Part shown: positions 1 to 6,252 of the stretch, piece after piece
How positions within the stretch are numbered: position 1 is the first letter of the stretch
Layout of the letters: each line of letters starts with the position of its first letter
DNA from: Actinomycetota bacterium
GTDB taxonomy: Bacteria; Actinomycetota; Nitriliruptoria; Nitriliruptorales; JAHWKO01
Direction of reading: 5' to 3'
Assembly: GCA_019347855.1 (NCBI GenBank)
Contig: JAHWKO010000080.1
Span: 1 to 10,363, forward strand
DNA: 10,363 nucleotides
The notes under the pieces: generated by a model
Database searches by the model: none
The model's input: only the letters and a program-made list of their open reading frames with translations
What the model was told of the DNA's origin: nothing
Position numbers and translations under genes: made by a program

Positions 1-553
1 GATGCGCAAGCTGTCCGGTTCGATCAGTAAGTCCAAGACGACCGTGATCTTCATCAACCAGCTCCGAGAGAAGATCGGCGTTATGTTCGGATCGCCGGAG
101 ACCACGCCAGGCGGACGGGCGCTGAAGTTCTACTCGTCGGTGCGCTTGGACGTGCGGCGGATCGAATCGCTAAAGGACGGTTCGGACTTCGTCGGCAACC
201 GCGTGCGGGTCAAGGTCGCCAAGAACAAGGTCTCCAGCCCGTTCAAGCAGGCCGAGTTCGACATCCTCTTCGGGGAGGGCATCTCCGCGGAGGGCTCGAT
301 CATCGACGTGGGGATCGAAGCCGGGGTCATCAACAAGGCCGGCGCCTGGTACCAGTACGGCGACGACAACCTGGGCCAGGGACGCGAGAACGCCCGCCAG
401 TTCCTCAAAGAGAACGACGACATCGCTCGAGAGATCGAGAAGAAGGCCAAGGAGGCCCTCGGTCTGATCCCCACCAACACCGCAGAGGGTGAGGCACCCG
501 ATGCGGACGGGGACGAGGACGGGGACGAGAGCGACGCCGACGACGAGAGCTGA
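1..553 (+). CDS. recA: Recombinase RecA, C-terminal half (5' end outside window)
   Basis: RecA forms ATP-dependent filaments on single-stranded DNA, catalyses strand exchange and triggers LexA self-cleavage. The reading frame enters at the left edge; the ATG at base 2 corresponds to an internal methionine (about residue 175 of the E. coli protein), so the Walker A half is missing and base 2 is not the start. What is visible: the FINQ segment with its conserved Gln, the L2 DNA-binding loop ([14 protein letters not shown]), the [15 protein letters not shown] and KAGAWYQYG blocks, the GQGRENAR helix, and a very acidic tail rich in Asp and Glu. Such a tail is typical of RecA and is known to damp DNA binding. 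The visible part plus the missing N-terminus would give about 357 residues, normal for the family. recX follows 3 bases after the stop, the classic arrangement. Identification is certain. Confidence 0.98.
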   Translation, partial: MRKLSGSISKSKTTVIFINQLREKIGVMFGSPETTPGGRALKFYSSVRLDVRRIESLKDGSDFVGNRVRVKVAKNKVSSPFKQAEFDILFGEGISAEGSIIDVGIEAGVINKAGAWYQYGDDNLGQGRENARQFLKENDDIAREIEKKAKEALGLIPTNTAEGEAPDADGDEDGDESDADDES

Positions 554-556
554 ACC

Positions 557-1342
557 TTGCCAGGTACCGACGACGCAACGACATCCGAACCCACCGAAGC
601 GGCCCACCAGGAGGCGCAGGAAGAGGCTGAGGGTCCCGATCGTCAGCCGTTCCGGGACGCCGAGTCCTGGCTGGCCGAGATGGGCGTCGCGCGCGACCCG
701 CTGGTCGTCGCGGCTCCGGAACAGGACCAGGACGGTGCAGCCGCACCCGGTCCTGCAGAGGGGCCGGTGCAGGGGCCGGCGCGACCCACGGACGCGACCT
801 CCGGATCCGATGCGGGGTCCGATGACAGAGCGGACAGGCCGCCCGAGCGGCTCGACGACCAGGTGACCGAGGCCATCACCTACGCCCGGCGTGCCACGGC
901 TACGACGCCGCTCGCCGAGACTCGTCTCGAGCGCAAGATGGGCTCTCGCGGGTACGCGCCGCTGGTCATCGAGCAGGCCATGCAGCGTGCCCGCGACCAG
1001 GGGCTCGTCGACGACCACGCGTTCGCGCGATCGCTGGTCCAGGAAGGTCGTGACAAGGGGCACGCGCCCTTGCGGATCAAGACCGACCTCCAGAAACGGG
1101 AGCTGTCCAGCGAGGCGATCGACGCCGCGCTCGACACGATCGGGGACCGTGATCCCGAGGCGCAGGCGTTCGCCGTCGCGCACGACCGGGCCAAGCGCCT
1201 GCGGGGCGTCGACAGCGAGACCGCCTACCGCCGGCTCGTGGGCTACCTCGCCCGGCGCGGGTACACCGAGTCGCTGTCCCGCAAGGTCGCTCGCCAGGCC
1301 GTGTTCGACGACCGCGAACCGCAGCGGGTCGCCGAGCACTAG
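557..1342 (+). CDS. recX: Regulatory protein RecX with long acidic N-terminal extension
   Basis: RecX binds RecA filaments and limits their growth and activity. The frame begins with TTG 3 bases after the recA stop; a weak GAGAG Shine-Dalgarno (545-549) lies 7 bases upstream, and recA and recX are probably co-transcribed. The protein is 261 residues. The recognisable RecX part runs from about residue 102 to 255 as three helical repeats, with the typical stretch GLVDDHAFARSLVQEGRDKG and, near the end, LVGYLARRGYTESLSRKV. Residues 1-100 are outside the usual family length (about 150-200 residues): they are rich in Asp, Glu, Ala, Pro and Gly and look disordered, except for one less biased island (FRDAESWLAEMGVARDPLV, residues 32-50). 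A shorter product starting at the ATG of residue 42 is possible, but the reading frame is open and the TTG is well placed. RecX identity is firm; the exact start is less so. Confidence 0.9.
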   Translation: MPGTDDATTSEPTEAAHQEAQEEAEGPDRQPFRDAESWLAEMGVARDPLVVAAPEQDQDGAAAPGPAEGPVQGPARPTDATSGSDAGSDDRADRPPERLDDQVTEAITYARRATATTPLAETRLERKMGSRGYAPLVIEQAMQRARDQGLVDDHAFARSLVQEGRDKGHAPLRIKTDLQKRELSSEAIDAALDTIGDRDPEAQAFAVAHDRAKRLRGVDSETAYRRLVGYLARRGYTESLSRKVARQAVFDDREPQRVAEH

Positions 1343-1369
1343 CGGGTCGGGCTTCGAGGCCCCCGCTCG

Positions 1370-1398
1370 CTGACATCCGCGCCCCGCGGTGCCAAGCT
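1370..1398 (+). promoter_or_regulatory. Probable leaderless promoter of the GNAT gene
   Basis: A -35-like CTGACA (1370-1375; 5 of 6 match to TTGACA) is separated by exactly 17 bases from a -10-like CAAGCT (1393-1398). The ATG of the acetyltransferase begins 7 bases after the -10, which places the expected transcription start on the A of the start codon. No Shine-Dalgarno sequence precedes that ATG. Leaderless mRNAs are common in actinobacteria. This is inferred from spacing and motif match only. Confidence 0.5.
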
Positions 1399-1405
1399 GG
1401 CCCGC

Positions 1406-1924
1406 ATGAGCGACTTCCAGATCCCCTTCCAGGTCCGCGACGCCACCGCGGACGACCTCCCAGCGGTCGCGCGGCTCTACGCGCACTACGTGCGGGATTC
1501 CCACGCGACCTTCGACCTCGAACCGCCCTCGGTCGACGACTGGCGGACGATCCTCGAGGACGAGGTCACCCAGGGCCCGCACGTCCTGCTCGTCGCGGTC
1601 GCCGGTGATAACGGACTGGTCGGCTACACCCGGACGCACACGTTCAACCGGCGCGCGGGATACCGCACCTCGGCGTCGGTGTCGATCTACGTCGCCCCGG
1701 GGGCCGAGCGCCAGGGCGTCGGAGGTGCCCTCTACGACGAGCTGTTCGAGCGTCTCGACGACGGCCGCTTCCACCGGGTCTACGCGGGGATCGCGCTGCC
1801 GAACGGGGGCTCGATCCGGTTCCACCAGCGCTACGGGTTCGCGCTCGTGGGCACCTACCACGAGGTCGGTCACAAGCACGGCCGGTACTGGGACGTGTCC
1901 TGGCTCGAGAAGGCGTTCCGCTGA
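1406..1924 (+). CDS. GNAT N-acetyltransferase, phosphinothricin acetyltransferase-like
   Basis: A 172-residue cytoplasmic acetyltransferase that uses acetyl-CoA, of the Pat/Bar-like branch of the GNAT superfamily; characterised relatives acetylate phosphinothricin, methionine sulfone or related amino acids. Visible marks are the N-terminal VRDATADDLPAVARLYAHYV, the acetyl-CoA pyrophosphate loop RQGVGG (residues 102-107) after the strand VSIYVAP, the ALPNGGSIRFHQRYGF segment (130-145), and the ending EVGHKHGRYWDVSWLE typical of this branch. The substrate cannot be told from sequence. Oddity: where Pat/Bar enzymes have a conserved Glu before the SVYV strand, this protein has Ser91 (GYRTSASVSIYV), so catalysis may rely on another base. 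The ATG at 1406 is the only sensible start and agrees with the leaderless promoter. It lies 63 bases after recX and is followed by a separately promoted gene. Confidence 0.88.
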   Translation: MSDFQIPFQVRDATADDLPAVARLYAHYVRDSHATFDLEPPSVDDWRTILEDEVTQGPHVLLVAVAGDNGLVGYTRTHTFNRRAGYRTSASVSIYVAPGAERQGVGGALYDELFERLDDGRFHRVYAGIALPNGGSIRFHQRYGFALVGTYHEVGHKHGRYWDVSWLEKAFR

Positions 1925-1941
1925 GCCGCGGGACCAGGGGC

Positions 1942-1947
1942 TAGGCT
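1942..1947 (+). promoter_or_regulatory. -10-like box TAGGCT before the small membrane protein gene
   Basis: TAGGCT fits the actinobacterial -10 pattern TAnnnT and lies 23 bases before the GTG start at 1971, leaving room for a short leader with the strong GAGGAGGA ribosome site (1958-1965). No convincing -35 is seen; CTGAGC at 1921-1926 is a poor match with a 15-base spacer. The same type of box recurs before the other separately transcribed plus-strand genes. Confidence 0.35.
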
Positions 1948-1970
1948 CCGCCTCACCGAGGAGGACAACC

Positions 1971-2267
1971 GTGAACACCGTGCAGGCCTGGCTCGTCGTC
2001 GGGGTCCCGGCGTTGGCCATCACCGCCGGGCTGTTCGCGGGCCGGTCCCTCGTCCGCTCGACCTTCGGGTACCTCGCGCTGACCGCGACGTTCCTGTTCT
2101 TCCTCATCGTGGTGGACAGTCCCGCCTCCGCCGGAGCCATCGGGGTGGTGTTCTTCCTGCTGGTCGCGCTCGGACGCGGCGAGGACCAGGTCGAGGAGGG
2201 ATCCGTGGGTCACGACGTGCCGGTCCGGGTCGGCGACCCCAACGTGGACGACCCCCGGCGCATCTGA
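1971..2267 (+). CDS. Small three-helix membrane protein of unknown function
   Basis: A 98-residue protein that I do not recognise by name. It starts at GTG, with a strong Shine-Dalgarno GAGGAGGA (1958-1965) ending 5 bases upstream; the same frame is open further upstream but runs antiphase through the acetyltransferase gene, so that part is not coding. Three hydrophobic segments are visible: about residues 6-24, 33-49 and 54-68, separated by short loops (AGRSLVRS and DSPASAG). A cytoplasmic-looking acidic and polar tail (about 70-98, with EDQVEEG and a final DDPRRI) follows. There is no cleavable signal peptide pattern and no known catalytic motif. It sits 71 bases before an APC permease on the same strand, which could mean a functional partnership, but each gene appears to have its own -10 box and ribosome site. 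Existence as a gene is well supported by the ribosome site and codon pattern; function is unknown. Confidence 0.75.
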   Translation: MNTVQAWLVVGVPALAITAGLFAGRSLVRSTFGYLALTATFLFFLIVVDSPASAGAIGVVFFLLVALGRGEDQVEEGSVGHDVPVRVGDPNVDDPRRI

Positions 2268-2281
2268 ACGGTCGCCGGGGG
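2252..2281 (+). terminator. Perfect 9-bp hairpin over the stop codon of the small membrane protein
   Basis: CCCCCGGCG (2252-2260) and CGCCGGGGG (2273-2281) are perfect complements with a 12-base loop that contains the TGA stop codon (2265-2267). The stem is entirely G-C and should be very stable. No T-tract follows, so a classical intrinsic terminator is not fully supported; in high-GC actinobacteria such stems without a U-run are often proposed as terminators. It lies between this gene and the next -10 box at 2301, the right place for a transcript end. Confidence 0.4.
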
Positions 2282-2300
2282 CCCTCCAGCGGGCGCTGAC

Positions 2301-2306
2301 TACGCT
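2301..2306 (+). promoter_or_regulatory. -10-like box TACGCT before the permease gene
   Basis: TACGCT matches TAnnnT and lies 32 bases upstream of the GTG start at 2339, between the preceding hairpin and the ribosome site GAGGT (2326-2330, 8 bases from the start). No good -35 match is present at 16-18 bases. Assigned by analogy with the similar boxes at 1942 and 4724. Confidence 0.35.
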
Positions 2307-2338
2307 CGCTGCCCCCGACCGGATCGAGGTAGTCGAGC

Positions 2339-4708
2339 GTGGAACCACGCGAGGACCTGAAGCGCGACCTCGGCTTCTGGGGTGCCCTCACGATCGGGGC
2401 CGGCACGATGATCGGCGCCGGCATCTTCCTGCTGGCCGGCGTCGCGTTGGAGCTGACCGGCCCGGCCGCGATCATGTCCTACATCCTCGCCGGGGCGATC
2501 TGTCTCATGACGGCAGCCAGCGCGGCGGAGCTCGCGACCGGCATGCCGACGTCCGGTGGCGACTACTACTTCGTCTCTCGCGCGCTCGGCCCGGCCTTCG
2601 GCGCGATCTCCGGCGTGGGTATCTGGCTCAGCCTGACCGTCGCGATCGCGTTCTACCTGATCGGGATGGGGGAGTTCCTGACCCAGATCGCGCCGATCGA
2701 ACCGCTCGTGGGCGCGATCATCGGAGGGGTGCTCCTCACGATACTGAACGTCGTCGGTGCCAAGGAGTCGGGGCGTACCCAGGTCGCTGTCGTCGTGACG
2801 CTGGTGCTGATCCTGGCGGTGTTCGTCGTCGGCGGGGCGTTCGAGATCGAGACGGACAACTTCACGCCGTTCTTCCCGTTCGGTGGCAGCCCGGTGCTGT
2901 CGACCACCGCGCTGGTCTTCGTGTCGTTCCTCGGTTTCGTGAAGATCGCGGCGGTCGCCGAGGAGGTCGAGGACCCGGACCGCAACCTGCCCCGGACGCT
3001 GATGGGGTCCGTGGCCATCGTTACGGTCCTGTACATCCTGATCGTGCTGACGATCGGGGGGCTGTTCACGCAGACGACGATCGTCGGGGTCAACGACCCG
3101 CTCACGCAAGCGGCCCGAACGCTGTTCGGGTCCGTGGGTGGGCAGGCCATCATCTTCGCCGGTCTGCTCGCCACGCTGTCCTCCGCGAACGCGAGCATCA
3201 TGGCCTCGTCGCGCATCAACCTGGCGATGTCCCGTGACCGTATGTTCCCTCGATGGCTCGCGCAGATCAGCGAGCGCTTCGTCACCCCGGCACGGGCGAT
3301 CACGCTGACGAGCGTCCTGGCTCTCGTGGCGATGATCGCGATCCCGAACATCGAGGAGCTCGCCAAGGTGGCCAGCTCCCTTCAGCTGTACAGCTACGCG
3401 GCGTTGAACATCGGCTGCGTCGTGCTGCGGGCGGCGGACCCCCACTGGTACCGACCGACGTTCCGCACCCCCGGCTACCCGTTCACCCAGCTGGTCGCCG
3501 CAGGCGGGTGCCTGTCGATCATCCTGTTCTCGGGGCCGTTCGCACAGATCGCGGTGGGGACGCTCATCGTGCTGAGCCTCGCCTTCTACGCCGTGTGGGG
3601 TCGCCAGCGCGCGGACATCGAGCACGCGGTCCCCGACCTGCGCAGCCGCTGGGCGCGGCTGGGCCTCCGGGCGTTCTTCACCCCGGCCGTCCGGTTCGGC
3701 CCGGAAGGCAAGGCGGACGAGGAACGACCCGCACCACCGATCGAGCGGATCACCGGGCCGGGGGTGCCTCGACGGGTCGTGGTGGCGCTGGCGAACCCGG
3801 AGACCGAGGCGTCGCTGCTCGGCCTGGGTCGGGCCCTGGCGACGGGGGCCGACGCGGGCGGTGAGGTGCTGGGGGTGCACCTCGAGCGCGTTCCGCGGCA
3901 GACCTCGCTGTCGGCGGCGCTTGAGTCCCTCACCGAGGAGGGGGAGGCTGAGCGCGCACTCGAGCGCCTCCCTCCGATCACTGGGGATGTCGACGTCCCT
4001 ATCCGGGAGACCTCGGTCGATGTCATCACTGATGTGGTCCACGACGTCTTCGACGGCCTGCTGGGTGTGACCCACGGACGGCAGGCCGACCTGTTGGTGA
4101 TGGGTTGGCAGGGCGGGTTCACCGTGGGGCGCATCTACAACAGCCCGTTGCAGCGGATCATGGCCGGCCTCGAGGCGGACCTGGCGGTCCTCAAGGACCG
4201 TGGGACCGGACGCTTCCGGCGCGTGCTGGTGCCGTGGGGTGGCGGTGTGCACGCGAAGCTCGGCGTCGAGCTGGCGGTACGGGCGGCACGCGCGGACGGC
4301 GGCGAGGTCGAGGTCCTCCGCGTCGTGCACGAGGACGTCGATCCCGAGGCTGAGCGTGAGAGACTGCGCCGGGACGTGACGGGCCTGATCGGACCGGCCG
4401 ACGATGTGACCTACCGCGTGCGCCAGGCCGGGGAGGTCAGCATCGGGATCGGCCGGACGCTCGAGGAGGACGGTCCGTTCGACCTGGTCGTCATCGGGGC
4501 GTCGCGCGAGTCACGCCTGCGCAACGTGCTGTTCGGATCGATCCCGGACATCGTCGCGGATGAGGCCGACTGCTCGGTGCTGATGGTCCGCCGGTACATC
4601 CCCACGCACTGGACGTTCCGACTGTCGGGCCAGGTCAAACGGTTGCGCGAGGCGATCGGCTCCTCGAGCTCCCCCGAGGAGGCACGGACCCGCTCCGACG
4701 CTGGGTGA
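2339..4708 (+). CDS. APC-superfamily permease fused to two universal stress protein domains
   Basis: A 789-residue inner-membrane transporter, probably for amino acids or related amines. Residues about 10-422 form a 12-helix APC domain: helix 1 carries the unwound motif GAGTMIGAGIF (20-30), and helix 6 is followed by the family signature AEEVEDPDRNLPRTL (207-221). The soluble C-terminus holds two UspA-like domains, about 477-620 and 626-751. The second keeps the nucleotide-loop pattern VIGASRESR...FGS (718-734, with Gly720, Gly733, Ser734). The first is degenerate there (MGWQGGFTVGRIYNSP), so only the second is likely to bind ATP in the usual way. Permease-USP fusions are known in bacteria and archaea, and the USP part is thought to regulate transport. 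The GTG start follows GAGGT by 8 bases. A miaB start at 4705 would overlap the stop, but a later ATG is preferred. Substrate unknown. Confidence 0.9.
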   Translation: MEPREDLKRDLGFWGALTIGAGTMIGAGIFLLAGVALELTGPAAIMSYILAGAICLMTAASAAELATGMPTSGGDYYFVSRALGPAFGAISGVGIWLSLTVAIAFYLIGMGEFLTQIAPIEPLVGAIIGGVLLTILNVVGAKESGRTQVAVVVTLVLILAVFVVGGAFEIETDNFTPFFPFGGSPVLSTTALVFVSFLGFVKIAAVAEEVEDPDRNLPRTLMGSVAIVTVLYILIVLTIGGLFTQTTIVGVNDPLTQAARTLFGSVGGQAIIFAGLLATLSSANASIMASSRINLAMSRDRMFPRWLAQISERFVTPARAITLTSVLALVAMIAIPNIEELAKVASSLQLYSYAALNIGCVVLRAADPHWYRPTFRTPGYPFTQLVAAGGCLSIILFSGPFAQIAVGTLIVLSLAFYAVWGRQRADIEHAVPDLRSRWARLGLRAFFTPAVRFGPEGKADEERPAPPIERITGPGVPRRVVVALANPETEASLLGLGRALATGADAGGEVLGVHLERVPRQTSLSAALESLTEEGEAERALERLPPITGDVDVPIRETSVDVITDVVHDVFDGLLGVTHGRQADLLVMGWQGGFTVGRIYNSPLQRIMAGLEADLAVLKDRGTGRFRRVLVPWGGGVHAKLGVELAVRAARADGGEVEVLRVVHEDVDPEAERERLRRDVTGLIGPADDVTYRVRQAGEVSIGIGRTLEEDGPFDLVVIGASRESRLRNVLFGSIPDIVADEADCSVLMVRRYIPTHWTFRLSGQVKRLREAIGSSSSPEEARTRSDAG

Positions 4709-4723
4709 AGGACCCGCTCGCGG

Positions 4724-4729
4724 TAGCCT
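4724..4729 (+). promoter_or_regulatory. -10-like box TAGCCT before miaB
   Basis: TAGCCT matches TAnnnT and resembles the boxes before the two preceding genes. A transcript starting about 7 bases downstream (near 4736) would exclude the upstream GTG at 4705 and begin about 56 bases before the ATG at 4792. No strong -35 is seen (CTGGGT at 4701-4706 is weak). It would be the promoter of the miaB to miaA operon. Confidence 0.35.
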
Positions 4730-4791
4730 CGGAACCGCGCGGGGGCCGGGTCCTCCGCCGTTCTCTCGTTCCGACGACCACGAGCGAGGCC

Positions 4792-6252
4792 ATGGGACGC
4801 CGCTACTTCATCCGCACCTTCGGGTGTCAGATGAACGAGCACGACTCCGAGCGTGCTGCCGGGGTGCTCGAGACGCTGGGGTACCGTCCCGCCCGGGACG
4901 AGGGCGACGCCGACCTCGTGCTCATCAACACGTGCGCGGTGCGGGAGAACGCCGACAACCGACTGTACGGCCACCTGGGCCGCCTGAAGCCGCGTAAGCA
5001 GGAACGCCCCGACCTCACGATCGTCGTCGGCGGGTGCCTCGCCCAGAAGGACCAGGGCGCGATCGCCGACCGCGCCCCGTGGGTCGACGTCGTCTACGGG
5101 ACGCACAACCTCGCCAACCTCCCGACGCTGCTGGCACAGGCCGACTCGCAGGCGCTCCCGGTCGTCGAGATCCTCGACCAGATCGAGACGTTCCCCTCGG
5201 CGCTGCCCGCCAAGCGCGACGTCCGACACCACGCGTGGGTGTCCATCAGCGTGGGCTGCAACAACACGTGCTCGTTCTGCATCGTCCCGAGCCTGCGTGG
5301 CCCCGAGAAGAGCCGGCGGATCGGCGACATCGTCACCGAGATCCGCGAACTCGTCGCCGACGACGTCATCGAGGTGACGCTCCTCGGACAGAACGTCAAC
5401 AGCTACGGACGTGACCAGTACGGCCAGGCGATGTTCGCCGAGCTCCTCCGTGAGGTCGGTCGCGTCGACGGCCTCGAGCGCGTCCGGTTCACGAGCCCCC
5501 ACCCGCGCGACTTCACCGACGACGTGCTCGAGGCGATGGCCGAGGTCGACAACGTCTGCGAGCAGCTCCACCTGCCGCTGCAGTCGGGCTCCGACCGTGT
5601 CCTCAAGGCGATGCGGCGCAGCTACCGCCAGCGGCGCTACCTCGACCTCGTCGAGCGCGCCCGCGAGATGGTCCCGGGCTGCGCCCTCACGACGGACATC
5701 ATCGTCGGGTTCCCCGGCGAGACCGAGGAGGACTTCGAGCAGACCGTCGCGGTCGCCGAACAGGTCGCCTTCGACCAGGCGTTCACGTTCCAGTACTCGC
5801 CCCGCCCCGGCACCGACGCTGCGGACATGGCCGAGCAGGTCCCGCCCGAGGTCGTCACCGAGCGCTACCAGCGCCTCGAGGAGGTCACCCGGGCCGGGTC
5901 GCTGCAACGTCACCGCGAGCTGCTCGGCCGGGACGTCGAGGTGCTGCTCGATTCCCCGTCGAAGACCGACGCCAGCCGGTACTCGGGCCGGACCCGCGGC
6001 AACCACCTCGTGCACCTCCCGGTCGGCCCCGGCTACGCCCCCGGCGATCTCGTGACCGTCCGCATCCAGGAGGCCGCCACGAACTACGTCATCGGTGGTG
6101 CCCCAAGCGCGGTACGCAGGACCGCGGCCGGGCTGGCCACCGAGGCCGCGCTCGAACGGGGCGACGGCTGGAGCCTCGACCCGACCGAACAGGTCACCCC
6201 GACGGTGCCTGAGGGCCGCGCTCTGCCGCTGGTGGGCGCGACCGACCGGTGA
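4792..6252 (+). CDS. miaB: tRNA-2-methylthio-N6-(dimethylallyl)adenosine synthase MiaB
   Basis: MiaB is a radical-SAM methylthiotransferase that adds the 2-methylthio group to N6-isopentenyl-A37 of tRNAs reading codons that begin with U. Counting from the ATG at 4792 (486 residues): the N-terminal UPF0004 domain has the three auxiliary-cluster cysteines Cys12 (TFGCQMNEHDSE), Cys48 (NTCAVRENA) and Cys82 (GGCLAQ). The radical-SAM motif is Cys156-x3-Cys160-x2-Cys163 (GCNNTCSFC). LLGQNVNSYG (197-206) and LPLQSGSDRVLKAM (261-274) are MiaB hallmarks, and a TRAM RNA-binding domain occupies about 370-436. All cluster ligands are present, so it should be active. The frame extends to a GTG at 4705 overlapping the permease stop, but those 29 residues look non-conserved (rich in Arg, Ser and Thr), and the -10-like box at 4724 argues against that start; no strong ribosome site precedes the ATG (GAGG is only 2 bases away). 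About 50 residues after TRAM are variable tail. Confidence 0.95.
   Translation: MGRRYFIRTFGCQMNEHDSERAAGVLETLGYRPARDEGDADLVLINTCAVRENADNRLYGHLGRLKPRKQERPDLTIVVGGCLAQKDQGAIADRAPWVDVVYGTHNLANLPTLLAQADSQALPVVEILDQIETFPSALPAKRDVRHHAWVSISVGCNNTCSFCIVPSLRGPEKSRRIGDIVTEIRELVADDVIEVTLLGQNVNSYGRDQYGQAMFAELLREVGRVDGLERVRFTSPHPRDFTDDVLEAMAEVDNVCEQLHLPLQSGSDRVLKAMRRSYRQRRYLDLVERAREMVPGCALTTDIIVGFPGETEEDFEQTVAVAEQVAFDQAFTFQYSPRPGTDAADMAEQVPPEVVTERYQRLEEVTRAGSLQRHRELLGRDVEVLLDSPSKTDASRYSGRTRGNHLVHLPVGPGYAPGDLVTVRIQEAATNYVIGGAPSAVRRTAAGLATEAALERGDGWSLDPTEQVTPTVPEGRALPLVGATDR

Noticed and set aside
2..4. ATG at base 2 as the start of recA
   Set aside because: It matches an internal methionine of RecA; the ATPase half of the gene lies to the left of the window.
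489..866. Plus-strand 125-residue frame overlapping the recA end and the recX start
   Set aside because: Arg/Thr/Pro-rich shadow in the wrong frame relative to recA and recX, with no ribosome site support.
1923..1948. GAGCC/GGCTC inverted repeat after the GNAT gene as a terminator
   Set aside because: Only 5 bp with a 16-base loop, no T-tract, and its right arm overlaps the -10-like box.
1605..1970. Extended N-terminus of the small membrane protein
   Set aside because: The extension reads through the acetyltransferase gene in another frame as Ser/Arg/Thr-rich sequence; the GTG at 1971 has a strong ribosome site.
170..2140. 656-residue open frame on the minus strand antisense to recA, recX and the GNAT gene
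   Set aside because: It spans several well-identified plus-strand genes; long antisense frames arise from G/C-rich third positions, and the translation is low-complexity and family-less.
2300..4330. 676-residue minus-strand frame antisense to the permease
   Set aside because: The translation is full of Arg, His, Asp and Gln in a repeating, shadow-like composition, while the opposite strand encodes a clear permease with all family motifs.
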